Of a DNA stretch of 64,000 nt, positions 54,997 through 64,000 are shown in pieces. Under the pieces are notes generated by a model. It was given only the letters and a program-made list of their open reading frames with translations. It was not told the DNA's origin and did no database searches. The position numbers and the translations under genes are program-made. Within the stretch, counting starts at the first letter, position 1; each line of letters opens with the position of its first letter. Source of the DNA: Phycisphaerae bacterium (GTDB lineage Bacteria; Planctomycetota; Phycisphaerae; Phycisphaerales; SM1A02); assembly GCA_002717655.1 (NCBI GenBank), contig PBAY01000036.1, positions 1-64,000 of the forward strand, in the 5' to 3' direction.

Positions 54997-55440
54997 ATGT
55001 CTACAGAAGAAACACCCAAGATTCAGGTTGACTCCGATTGGAAGGCCGAAGCACAGGCCGAGAAGGAAAAGCTGGCTGCCGCCGAGCAGGAACAGGGCGA
55101 GAAGGACCCACGAGCCCTGCCACCGGCGGATTTCAAGGGCCTGATGGGCGTTCTGGCCTCACAGGCCATGATGGGGCTTGGCATGGTTCAGGACCCCGGC
55201 GGCAAGGGTGTCATGGTTGATCTGGAGGGATCCAAGTTCGCCATCGATCTACTCGCTGTCATCGAAGAGAAGACCAAGGGAAATCTCAGCGATGAAGAAG
55301 ACAAGGAACTCACCCAGCTGTTGAGTGAGCTCAGGTCAAGATTCGTGCAGATTACTCAGCTCATCGCTCAGCAGGCAGCTGCTCCCGCGGGAGACATGCC
55401 GGCCGGTGGTACACCCAAGGACACGATCATCACCCCCTGA
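54997..55440 (+). CDS. DUF1844 protein
   Basis: A 147-residue soluble protein that fits the DUF1844 family. Key stretches are LPPADFKGLMGVLASQAMMGLG, VDLEGSKFAIDLLAVIEEKTKGNL, and the helix DEEDKELTQLLSELRSRFVQI. The family is short, helical and found in many proteobacteria and planctomycetes; its role is unknown. The C-terminus is an Ala/Gly/Pro-rich tail. The start at 54997 is used because upstream sequence does not resemble the family. Confidence 0.8.
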   Translation: MSTEETPKIQVDSDWKAEAQAEKEKLAAAEQEQGEKDPRALPPADFKGLMGVLASQAMMGLGMVQDPGGKGVMVDLEGSKFAIDLLAVIEEKTKGNLSDEEDKELTQLLSELRSRFVQITQLIAQQAAAPAGDMPAGGTPKDTIITP

Positions 55441-55447
55441 TCGGCGT

Positions 55448-56773
55448 CTACCAAAGCCAGCTGGAAGCAGATCCGGCAAGGATCACACTCAGGCCCACGG
55501 CCTGGAGTATCCATGCCCAGCGTGGCAACATGGCAACCCAGAGCACCGGCATCGCCGCCGTCCAGGCGAGCAGGAAACGGTCGAACACGTAACCCTGAAT
55601 CGAAAGATAGGTTGCCCAGGCCCCAAGAATGCCGAAGAACTGAAGTCGAGCAAGCGTTGCCACTCCCTTGTCACTCCGCTCACCGAACGCCATGGCGCCA
55701 AAGGCGCCGAGCCCACCCAGACCAATGCATGACAGGATTGAGATCACCATCCAATGTTGTGATTCCGCCAATCCTGTTGCCATCACAAGCGATCGCGTCG
55801 GACCCTGGAAATACGAATCAGCTCGCACCTCTCCCCAGACATGTGGGTCGATCAGATCCGGCACGGCAAACAGACCAAGAAGCAGTCCGATGATCATGCC
55901 CAGCGGTGCCAGATACCAGCAGGTGAGATAGCGATATCTCCAGAACCAGAGCAGTAGGAAGATGCCGAAAGGAATCACGAAGGTTGCGCTGAGATACGTC
56001 AGGCTTTCAAAGCGAAGGCCGAAGCTGTGCATCACCTGATAGTCGGAACTGACCACACCTCCCCAGCGAACCCAGAGCGGAATGCGCAGCAACCCAGCCA
56101 GAAGCGATGCCAGCCACCATGGCCAGCTCCGGAAACCATCTCGCCAGGCCATGGCTAGACAGACACCGCCAGCAAGCGGTACGACATGAACACGGCTGTA
56201 CAGAAGGATGGCCAGAAGTACGCCATAGATGATCGGCCCAGCGATCGGAACGCCACCTCGATGACGATCACCAGCGCCCCAAAGCACTGCCGCAAGCATG
56301 CAGGCCACACCCATCACATAGGACGGCTCCCCCATGACCAATTGAGAAACAACCAGTTCAAATGGCAGAAGAATGAGCCCTGCTGCCACCAGAGGCCAGC
56401 ATGGTGGAGGTATGCCACATCGAAGCGCGAGGAAGGCCATGGGGATCATGGTCAGAATCAGGAAGATGAGTGAGAACAGGCGGATCCTGTTCAGGTCATC
56501 TCCGACGAATCCAGCCCACCAGGCATAGGGCCAGATCATCGCCGGCCCCTTGGTTTCCTGAAAATCGATTGCGGTCTCCACGCTCCAACCACGATCCACC
56601 AGATCCTGGATCGGAATCATGATGTATTCCTCATCCCAGGTTCGATCCATGTCCAGAATGCCGGACTGCCAGCGAAGTCCGAATGCCACCACCGTCACGA
56701 TCGCGATGGAAAACAGCATCCAGGGAAACCAGGAAGCCCTTGTATCTTCCAAGCTTGTTCGCTCCATGGACAT
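55448..56773 (-). CDS. Multi-pass membrane protein, GT-C glycosyltransferase-like
   Basis: A 441-residue integral membrane protein with about ten hydrophobic helices (SIAIVTVVAFGLRW, LFSLIFLILTMIPMAFLAL, FIIPFGIFLLLWFW-like). The loop after the first helix has DMDRTWDEEYI, similar to the acidic motif of GT-C enzymes such as PMT and ArnT that use polyprenyl-phosphate sugars. No clear family match is made. It follows the FkbM methyltransferase with overlapping stop and start (TGATG). Its work may be to add sugars to an exported glycan or protein. Confidence 0.55.
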   Translation of the reverse strand: MSMERTSLEDTRASWFPWMLFSIAIVTVVAFGLRWQSGILDMDRTWDEEYIMIPIQDLVDRGWSVETAIDFQETKGPAMIWPYAWWAGFVGDDLNRIRLFSLIFLILTMIPMAFLALRCGIPPPCWPLVAAGLILLPFELVVSQLVMGEPSYVMGVACMLAAVLWGAGDRHRGGVPIAGPIIYGVLLAILLYSRVHVVPLAGGVCLAMAWRDGFRSWPWWLASLLAGLLRIPLWVRWGGVVSSDYQVMHSFGLRFESLTYLSATFVIPFGIFLLLWFWRYRYLTCWYLAPLGMIIGLLLGLFAVPDLIDPHVWGEVRADSYFQGPTRSLVMATGLAESQHWMVISILSCIGLGGLGAFGAMAFGERSDKGVATLARLQFFGILGAWATYLSIQGYVFDRFLLAWTAAMPVLWVAMLPRWAWILQAVGLSVILAGSASSWLW

Positions 56774-57654
56774 CAGGATGAGTTCTCTCTTCGAACAGCC
56801 AGCAAGTTCACATAGGAACGACCCGGACAGGCCTCATCGATCTGGGCAGGAGTAGCTGGGATGGAATTGGCCCCTGCTTCATCAAGGATGAAGAGATCAA
56901 ATCCCGCCTGATCAAGATCCGACAGAAGCGAAGAGGGGTCAGCACCTGCAGCTCGGAGCATCCAAGGCGTGTATTCCATGATGATCCGCATGGCTGGGCT
57001 CTGGCTGATCACCGCTGACATGCCCGACAGCACGTTGGCTTCCGCACCCTGCACATCGATCTTCACGAGATCAACCGCATCAATTCCAGCTGATTCGCAA
57101 TACCCATCGACCGTAACGACCTGGACTGGAACTCCTCCTGATTTGGGTTGACCCCGATAGAGCCTGTGGTCACCTGTATTGAAGGAGGAAAGCTGCAACG
57201 TCATCTCGCCTTCAACATCTGATACGGCAGCAGCCACAACCGTCACATTGTCCAGATCATTGTCCTGGACATTCGTCTGCAGCAAACTCCGGTTGCCGGG
57301 ATGAGGCTCGAATGCAATCACTCGGCCGGTCGGTCCGATCTTTCTTGCAACAGGCAGCGAGTAGAGACCCACATGAGCACCGATATCAAGAAAGACCATC
57401 CCAGGCTCAAGACCATCAAGACAGACCCCGCGAGCAAATGGCTCATAGGTACCGGTCGAATGCAATTCCAATGTGACACCGAAATCTCTGGGATCAACAC
57501 GGAATGATTGGCCCTCGAGCTGGACCTGATCTGGATGACGGCGGGCGAGCAACCAGAGCCCCAGACGCCGAACCGGACCGACACGCTCCAATACTGGACG
57601 CAAAAGAGGAGCGAATCCGTCCCGCATCCGATTGAATAGTCGTGATCCACTCAT
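56773..57654 (-). CDS. FkbM-family methyltransferase
   Basis: A 293-residue SAM-dependent methyltransferase. FLDIGAHVGLYSLPVARKIG is motif I, GRVIAFEPHPGNRSLLQTN motif II, and VDLVKIDVQGAEANVLSGM is the FkbM signature. It would O-methylate a sugar or small molecule. The substrate is unknown. Its start overlaps hemW by 4 bases and its stop overlaps the membrane protein gene by 1 base, so the three genes are one transcript, though HemW is otherwise a heme chaperone. Confidence 0.85.
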   Translation of the reverse strand: MSGSRLFNRMRDGFAPLLRPVLERVGPVRRLGLWLLARRHPDQVQLEGQSFRVDPRDFGVTLELHSTGTYEPFARGVCLDGLEPGMVFLDIGAHVGLYSLPVARKIGPTGRVIAFEPHPGNRSLLQTNVQDNDLDNVTVVAAAVSDVEGEMTLQLSSFNTGDHRLYRGQPKSGGVPVQVVTVDGYCESAGIDAVDLVKIDVQGAEANVLSGMSAVISQSPAMRIIMEYTPWMLRAAGADPSSLLSDLDQAGFDLFILDEAGANSIPATPAQIDEACPGRSYVNLLAVRRENSS

Positions 57655-58913
57655 GAGTTCGATTCCCGGGCTGGTCCCAGCAGATCAGCCGTAACGATGT
57701 TCGCCAGAAGAATGCCACGAGGCGTCAAAGCAAGGCGGTCGCCCTCCCAGACCAGCAGTTCCTGATCAAGGTGCCGCTCTATGATCGGCCTTCTACGCTG
57801 GCCACCTTCACATGCAAGCTTCAAGTCGACCTCTTCCCTTCGCAGGCCTTCCATGAGGCGAAGTCCCATCATGAACCATTCGCCTACCTGGCCATCTTCA
57901 TCCAGATGCTCCACATCCCGAATATAGGGCAGGCCATCGCCTTCCAGATACGTCTGAAGCCGAGGCAGGTTCCGCCATCGCCATCCCTCAACATGCCCGG
58001 AAGCAGAAGGACCAATGGGCCACCAGTTTCTGGTCTGCCAATAGAGGAGATTGTGCTGACAATCTTCACCAGGCCTTGCCCAGTTTGATATCTCGTATTG
58101 TCGAAGGCCATGAGATGCGAGCCTGTCACAAGTCAACTCATACATCGCTGCTTCCAGATCTTCTTCGACAGGATCAATTTCACCTCGATCTCGCCGTACC
58201 CGAAGAGGCGTCCCGGGCTCATAGATCAATCCATAGCAACTGAGATGGCCTGTTCCAATCTCGATGGCTTGATCAAGATCGGCTTCCCATCGAATGAGGT
58301 CCTGTCCGGGGATACCGAAGATCAGATCAAGACTGGTTCGACTGATACCGGCAGCATGTATCAATTCAATTGATCGAGTCACCCGAGCGGGGTCATGCCG
58401 CCGCTCCAAGGTGGAAAGAAGGCCCTGATCAAATGACTGTGCTCCCAGGCTGACACGATTGACACCTCCTTCGGCAAGAATGCCCGCCACCTCTTCCGTG
58501 ATGGTTTCCGGATTGGCTTCGACCGTGAATTCAATCGGATTCTCTGAATTGAACCGACTTGAAAGTGCCGAGAGCATTCGCCTCAGATCAGCTGGCAAAA
58601 GATAGGTTGGCGTCCCACCACCGACGAAGATGGTGCGAAGTTGTGGACCGATCCAATCTGGAATGGCATCAAGTTCACTCAGCAGGCGATTGACGAAGAC
58701 GTCACGCTGCTCATCCTGATCCGCCACCGTGAAAAAGTCGCAGTAATGACAACGATGAGCACAAAATGGCACATGAACATAAACACCTTCAATACAGGGG
58801 CTTGCGTCTGACCAGCTGCTCATGATGGAACCCGCGGTCTGCCGCGAATACGAGTCAGAGCCTTCAGCATGGCCTGCTGTGGTAGCCTGAGGTAGATGAA
58901 GGTCGTTGCTCAT
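57651..58913 (-). CDS. hemW: HemW-type radical SAM heme chaperone
   Basis: Radical-SAM protein related to HemN, now seen as a heme chaperone. The cluster motif is YVHVPFCAHRCHYCDFF. Other stretches are IFVGGGTPTYLLPADLRRML, FTVEANPETITEEVAGIL, VNRVSLGAQSFDQGLLSTL, SLDLIFGIPGQ, LSCYGLIYEPGTPL and YEISNWARPGEDCQHNLLYW. The C-terminal domain has the usual wing. The start is uncertain: 58955, 58913 and 58823 are all open; most relatives start close to YVHVPFC. A minus-strand operon with the FkbM and GT-C-like genes follows. Confidence 0.92.
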   Translation of the reverse strand: MSNDLHLPQATTAGHAEGSDSYSRQTAGSIMSSWSDASPCIEGVYVHVPFCAHRCHYCDFFTVADQDEQRDVFVNRLLSELDAIPDWIGPQLRTIFVGGGTPTYLLPADLRRMLSALSSRFNSENPIEFTVEANPETITEEVAGILAEGGVNRVSLGAQSFDQGLLSTLERRHDPARVTRSIELIHAAGISRTSLDLIFGIPGQDLIRWEADLDQAIEIGTGHLSCYGLIYEPGTPLRVRRDRGEIDPVEEDLEAAMYELTCDRLASHGLRQYEISNWARPGEDCQHNLLYWQTRNWWPIGPSASGHVEGWRWRNLPRLQTYLEGDGLPYIRDVEHLDEDGQVGEWFMMGLRLMEGLRREEVDLKLACEGGQRRRPIIERHLDQELLVWEGDRLALTPRGILLANIVTADLLGPARESNS

Positions 58914-59047
58914 GCAGCATCCTGCGTCACCCGAGAGGCGGGCTGCCTTGCCCATATGGGCAGGATCATCGATCTGTGGCCCTGAAATCGCTGCCGAGGC
59001 CCACCTACCCAGTGTACGCCCCGCAGAGGAGAAGGAGATTCAAGGGC

Positions 59048-59413
59048 ATGCTCAGCCTGATCATGAAATCTGATGGCCAGCGGGAACGGGTTTTTCCCAT
59101 GGCTTCCAAACAGATGACCATCGGCCGAGATGTAGGCTGCGACCTGCATATTCCACTGCCAGAAGTCTCCGATACCCATTGTCGCATCAGCTCGGAAGAG
59201 ACCAAAGGACCCGACATTCAGCCGGTTCTGGAGTGTCTGGATGACAGAAACGGGACAATGATCAACGGTGTCAGGGTAAATCAGGCTGTCCTCAAGAATG
59301 ACGACATCGTCCAGATAGGACCTGTCGTCTTCTACGTATCGATTTCTGATTCTGCTGATGGACGAACCTTTGAGATTCACCGTGAGGATCAGCAGCCCTC
59401 TGCTGGCAGGTAG
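59048..59413 (+). CDS. FHA-domain protein
   Basis: A 121-residue protein made of one forkhead-associated domain, which binds phosphothreonine peptides. Key FHA residues are present: MTIGRDVGCDLHIPLPEVSD (Gly-Arg), THCRIS (Ser/His contact) and DRNGTMINGVRV (Asn-Gly). The 25 residues upstream of 59048 are basic and not typical. Partners such as a Ser/Thr kinase are not encoded nearby. It is convergent with a small zinc-ribbon gene (3 bases between stops). Confidence 0.88.
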   Translation: MLSLIMKSDGQRERVFPMASKQMTIGRDVGCDLHIPLPEVSDTHCRISSEETKGPDIQPVLECLDDRNGTMINGVRVNQAVLKNDDIVQIGPVVFYVSISDSADGRTFEIHREDQQPSAGR

Positions 59414-59416
59414 GCC

Positions 59417-59599
59417 TCAGGCCACGACACGGGCCACTGCAGAGGCTTCGGTCCCACTCAATCTGATGCCTGGAACTCTCAGGGTTGATTCACAGTGTCG
59501 GCAACGCACCAGATGGCCACGTGCTGCCTTGGGCACCGCCAACAGACGTCGACAGCACAGGTTGGGGCATCGAACACGAAATCTCGAGGGTGACATCAT
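59417..59599 (-). CDS. Small zinc-ribbon protein
   Basis: A 60-residue protein. The Cys pattern RCPNLCCRRLLAVP and LVRCRHCESTLRVP resembles the two knuckles of a short zinc ribbon, a form I recall as frequent in planctomycete proteins, where it often precedes a membrane or kinase segment. Here it stands alone. The basic residues between the Cys pairs suggest a small nucleic-acid or protein-binding unit. The start ATG has GAGGG close by. Length is near the limit for confident calling. Confidence 0.6.
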   Translation of the reverse strand: MMSPSRFRVRCPNLCCRRLLAVPKAARGHLVRCRHCESTLRVPGIRLSGTEASAVARVVA

Positions 59600-59844
59600 G
59601 AGGGACCTCCGCTACAGAACCCCTCTCGGGGCCACCCCATCTATCGGAGCAGTTTGGGTCAGGCTTGAACCGAACCCGGCAGGCAAGACTTCTCCTGCTT
59701 GCTACACTTGCCCGGTAACGGATCGGCTTTCCCACAGGCACGATCCGTCTGCTTTTCCCGGACCTCGATTTCCGGGCAGCTGGTCTCCGGCCCTGACTTG
59801 CACCTCAGTTGCCGTTTCCAGATCCGCCCGATTGGAGCTTGTGA

Positions 59845-61179
<1,335 letters not shown>

Positions 61180-61234
61180 ATCGCACGCCACGACCTTCAT
61201 TCAATCACCCTGAAGAGGATCAGCTTCAAGACTG

Positions 61235-61999
61235 ATGACTGGCACTCAGAAGACAGAAGAAGGCTACGACTTGATCCCGGGGGTCGCCCCTGAGCGGATG
61301 CCTCGCCATATCGCCATCATCATGGATGGCAATGGAAGATGGGCATCCTCACGGGAGCTGCCTCGCGCCGCCGGCCATCGAGCGGGCGTCAAATCCGCAA
61401 GAGCCATTGTCGAACAAGCTGCTCGCCTGGGCATTGAAGCACTGACGCTCTACTCCTTCAGCCACGAGAACTGGAACAGGCCTCAGGCCGAGATCAATGC
61501 ACTCATGGGACTTCTGGTTGAAGTGCTTCCCATTGAACGTGAAACACTGCTCAAGAACAATGTGCGATTCAGAGTGATCGGAAGTCGTGAAGGCCTTGCC
61601 CCTGAGGTTCTGGATGAACTGGACAGAACCTGCGAAGAGAGCGCGAAGTGCACAGGACTTCAGCTGAACATCGCCTTGAACTATGGTTCTAGGCAGGAAA
61701 TCCTGGACACGACAAGACGTCTGGCCCAGCAAGTCGCCAATGGCGAACTCAAGCTTGAGGAAATCGACGAGTGCCGGTTCAGCAACTCACTCTGGACCGG
61801 CGGCCTGCCAGACCCTGATCTTCTGATTCGAACAGCAGGCGAGTACCGCATTTCCAACTATCTGCTCTGGCAGATCTCCTACGCTGAAATCCATGTCTCC
61901 GAGCTCCTGTGGCCGGACTTTGATGAAGATGCGATGAACGCAGCGATCATCGACTTCGCCTCGAGAAACAGGCGTTTCGGCACACTCGAAAATCAGTGA
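61235..61999 (+). CDS. uppS: Undecaprenyl diphosphate synthase (isoprenyl transferase)
   Basis: Makes the C55 lipid carrier for cell-wall and glycan synthesis by cis-condensation of isopentenyl diphosphate. The 254-residue enzyme has IAIIMDGNGRWA (catalytic Asp), GHRAGVKSARAIVEQA, LTLYSFSHENWNRP, LNIALNYGSRQEIL and the C-terminal PDPDLLIRTAGEYRISNYLLWQ. These are all diagnostic. It lies 55 bases after purA on the same strand. Its presence supports peptidoglycan or other polyprenyl-linked glycan synthesis in the organism. Confidence 0.96.
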   Translation: MTGTQKTEEGYDLIPGVAPERMPRHIAIIMDGNGRWASSRELPRAAGHRAGVKSARAIVEQAARLGIEALTLYSFSHENWNRPQAEINALMGLLVEVLPIERETLLKNNVRFRVIGSREGLAPEVLDELDRTCEESAKCTGLQLNIALNYGSRQEILDTTRRLAQQVANGELKLEEIDECRFSNSLWTGGLPDPDLLIRTAGEYRISNYLLWQISYAEIHVSELLWPDFDEDAMNAAIIDFASRNRRFGTLENQ

Positions 62000-62007
62000 A
62001 TGTTTGC

Positions 62008-62062
62008 AAAAAGACCGCCCGCCGAACATGCCATGGCAGCGGCGATGTGCGACGGGACGGTC
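62008..62062 (-). terminator. Candidate intrinsic terminator for the GspK-like gene
   Basis: On the minus strand, GACCG-T-CCCG pairs with CGGG-CGGTC (outer stem, one bulge) around a long GC-rich loop with further pairing (ACAT/ATGT, GCCATGGC), followed by TTTTT (the A run at 62008-62012 on the plus strand). It lies 43 bases downstream of the minus-strand gene ending at 62106. Confidence 0.6.
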
Positions 62063-62105
62063 ATGAATCATGGCGGCAATGCCGCAGGTGATCGTGGTCA
62101 GAAGA

Positions 62106-64000
62106 TCAGTTCTCAATCTCCTCGACATAGAGGATCTTCGGCTTGTCACCGGGCTTGTCGACCTCGCTTCGATCAACCAGCATCACGTAACGCTTGTCAT
62201 CGATGATTGCATTTGGATCCGTCGCATCCCACACACCTGTCTCGGGATTGGGCTTGAAGGTGCGTACACGGAAGTGGACCGTGAACATGTCAGAACGAGT
62301 ACTGATCATGTTCGAGATGCCGGAGAAGAGCAGGTTTGCCTCTTCTGCGTCACCAGCAACCATGTCACCACCCAACAGTCGTTCCCGACGACGGGCATCG
62401 GCTACATCAACACGCTCACAGGTCGGAGTCTTGCCGACATAACGTTGGAAATCATTCAACTGAATGCCATTGGCATCGTATTGATCTCCATGAGAATCGC
62501 GGATGGTACTGACGTCCGTACTGATGGCTGCGCCGATATCGCTGAAAGCGAATCGCGAATCCTGCAATGGAGAGTCATTCGCATCATCAACTTCGTCGCT
62601 GATCAGACGGAAGGGGCGATTGGCCGCAAAATCAATCTCCCAGGCACTCGGATGCGTCCAGCCACCTGCTGGCAGGTTGTAATCACTGATACGACTGTAG
62701 GCGGGACTTTCCAACTGGAACATCTGACCGATTCCACGGAAACCTCGTGTGCCTGAGGAGACCGAAATCCCATCCGCACGGCGATAGATCTCACCTGTAT
62801 TCTCATCTTGTTCCAGACCGACCTTCTGACCGATCTGCTGAAGCGTCGAAAGGATGTAGCGCTCATCAGGCCCTCGGTTGGACGAAGGCGTATGCGTACC
62901 CCGCTGGCGATAGGACGGGCCTGAGATGTAGCCACTGGCCATGGCCATCTCTTCATCGGAAGCGGTACCGTCCCAGTCAAAGTCAAGCTCTGGATAGTAA
63001 TAGGGATTGTTGGAATCACCCGCATAGAACTCGACGTTCTGGTTGGACAGCAACTGCCCGGCGCCATCGCGGTACTGCACGATGGCTTCCGGAATGGCAA
63101 CCCGAGGATTGCGATTGCCGACATTGCCTCCGTCAAAATCAGTGTCCATCACATCGCCACCGATACCCTGACTGAGAAGTACATCCGATCCAGTTCCATG
63201 GACAAGCCGATACATGTGCGGCAAGGCACGCATGACTTCAACAGGAGCAGTGTTGATGTTCACCAGGCCAGGCGTCCCCTTGCCCGTGAAGCCATGAGCA
63301 TTTCCGAATCTTGGATCGCGTCCCAGGAAGTAGTAGTAGGCCTGCTCTGGATCGATGATTCCATCCGAGACTGGATTCCAGTCATCAGGATTCGCAGAAC
63401 CGGCGACTGACGTATTGTCAAAGAGGTCGTAGACACCAGGCCCATCACAGACGAACAGATCAAGAACCCGCTGCCCCGCTGGTTGCTCAGGCTCGAGATG
63501 CGACAACTCTCCTGCAGGACGGATCCATTGAAGCAGTTCGTTGGCATCCTGACCGATGCCACCGACACGCTCTGCACCGAAATCCTTCAATGGCTCGCCT
63601 ACGATCGCATTACGAGCGTAGGCACCCGGAGAAACCTCAAGACGCCCCACTCGACGAAGCGCATCACGCATCGAGTCACGATATTCCAGCAATCTCAAAT
63701 CGGGATTACCCAGTCCACCACCTCCACCGGAGAGATCAAGATACTCCTCGGCTTGACGAGCCAGCCACGGACGTGCTGCCTCCTGTGACTCCCTCAATTC
63801 ACGTGAGAGCGACTCGGAGAAGGTGCGTACCGTCTCTCCCTGAACGCGAGGATCAGGACGCGCCTCAACACCCGGAAGTCCGGGATAGTGGCCATCGAGA
63901 TACGGATGGGCAACCAGATGAGCATGCGTCCAGATCTGGAGCACTTCACCAACCTGCTCGAAGTTGCCATCCTTGTGATTCATCTGGAAAGAGAATGGTG
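62106..64000 (-). CDS. GspK-like secretion protein, 5'-truncated by window edge
   Basis: The frame is open to the window edge at 64000; the ATG at 63983 is probably not the true start, because the frame continues upstream with PFSFQ. The protein resembles planctomycete type II secretion minor pseudopilin GspK: a helix-hairpin-helix-like TPGLVNINTAPVEVMRALP, repeated GG-rich turns and a very long central part with Asp/Asn-rich loops. The C-terminus reads DKRYVMLVDRSEVDKPGD. It would sit at the tip of a type II secretion pilus. Its C-terminal end is complete at 62106. The call rests on the NTAPVEVMRALP motif and overall context. Confidence 0.55.
   Translation of the reverse strand, partial: PFSFQMNHKDGNFEQVGEVLQIWTHAHLVAHPYLDGHYPGLPGVEARPDPRVQGETVRTFSESLSRELRESQEAARPWLARQAEEYLDLSGGGGGLGNPDLRLLEYRDSMRDALRRVGRLEVSPGAYARNAIVGEPLKDFGAERVGGIGQDANELLQWIRPAGELSHLEPEQPAGQRVLDLFVCDGPGVYDLFDNTSVAGSANPDDWNPVSDGIIDPEQAYYYFLGRDPRFGNAHGFTGKGTPGLVNINTAPVEVMRALPHMYRLVHGTGSDVLLSQGIGGDVMDTDFDGGNVGNRNPRVAIPEAIVQYRDGAGQLLSNQNVEFYAGDSNNPYYYPELDFDWDGTASDEEMAMASGYISGPSYRQRGTHTPSSNRGPDERYILSTLQQIGQKVGLEQDENTGEIYRRADGISVSSGTRGFRGIGQMFQLESPAYSRISDYNLPAGGWTHPSAWEIDFAANRPFRLISDEVDDANDSPLQDSRFAFSDIGAAISTDVSTIRDSHGDQYDANGIQLNDFQRYVGKTPTCERVDVADARRRERLLGGDMVAGDAEEANLLFSGISNMISTRSDMFTVHFRVRTFKPNPETGVWDATDPNAIIDDKRYVMLVDRSEVDKPGDKPKILYVEEIEN

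Overview
The window is a densely packed bacterial chromosome segment, most likely from a planctomycete and within that group best fitting the Phycisphaerae. I infer this from several signs together: a PVC-type membrane-bound dehydrogenase/HEAT/cytochrome c protein (28420-30981), a secreted esterase with a single dockerin-like half-repeat at its C-terminus (36320-37246), a glutamyl-tRNA synthetase with a long insertion after the KMSKR motif, the futalosine menaquinone enzyme MqnD, many lipoproteins and signal peptides of Gram-negative type, and large secreted helical proteins that I cannot place in a known family. I saw no rRNA, prophage, insertion sequence, CRISPR array or plasmid function.

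Layout. 1-8 kb: tyrosine/homogentisate breakdown (hmgA on +, fahA and a cytochrome c/monooxygenase-like protein on -) in a minus-strand run with pssA, gltX and a conserved protein of unknown function. 8-13.5 kb: a lipoprotein, a LOG-family protein and a 1372-residue AsmA-like protein. 13.6-21 kb: an SDR epimerase, trpE, an ABC ATPase, ruvC, a YdjY-like lipoprotein, a two-part 6-pyruvoyl-tetrahydropterin synthase and a secreted TPR-cyclophilin, then an ACT protein. 21-25.5 kb: mqnD coupled to an acyl-CoA ligase, a SPOR lipoprotein and a class V aminotransferase. 25.5-28.3 kb: a 670-base gene-free leader, lexA, dprA and a small membrane protein. 28.4-38 kb: the PVC heme protein with a clear terminator, a kinase/aminotransferase fusion, a 897-residue secreted helical protein, the esterase, a VOC lipoprotein and an initiator tRNA. 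38-45 kb: a TPR-sulfotransferase, hutF coupled to an ArgE-like peptidase, and an S9 peptidase coupled to a BtpA-like protein. 45-53 kb: a zinc-ribbon protein, kbl and tdh-like (threonine to glycine), rlmN, two tandem secreted helical proteins and a YpdA-like reductase. 53-64 kb: yraN, a SurA-like lipoprotein, DUF1844, hemW with an FkbM methyltransferase and a GT-C-like membrane protein, FHA and zinc-ribbon proteins, purA, uppS and a partial GspK-like secretion protein that runs off the right edge.

Two features stand out. First, three large secreted alpha-helical proteins (33427-36120, 49066-50568, 50631-52079) share a recurring module and look like an expanded, undescribed lineage-specific family; one ends in an Arg-Gly-Gly-rich tail. 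Second, convergent genes are packed so tightly (13 of 15 tail-to-tail junctions have ends within 21 bases or overlap) that they leave no room for ordinary terminators, while the only two wide junctions each hold one. Smaller points of interest are a probable non-AUG start at about 4853, an ArgE-like enzyme coupled to hutF, a kinase-phospholyase fusion, and a structured region ahead of lexA.

All calls are from reading the sequence and remembered family motifs; no database search was run.
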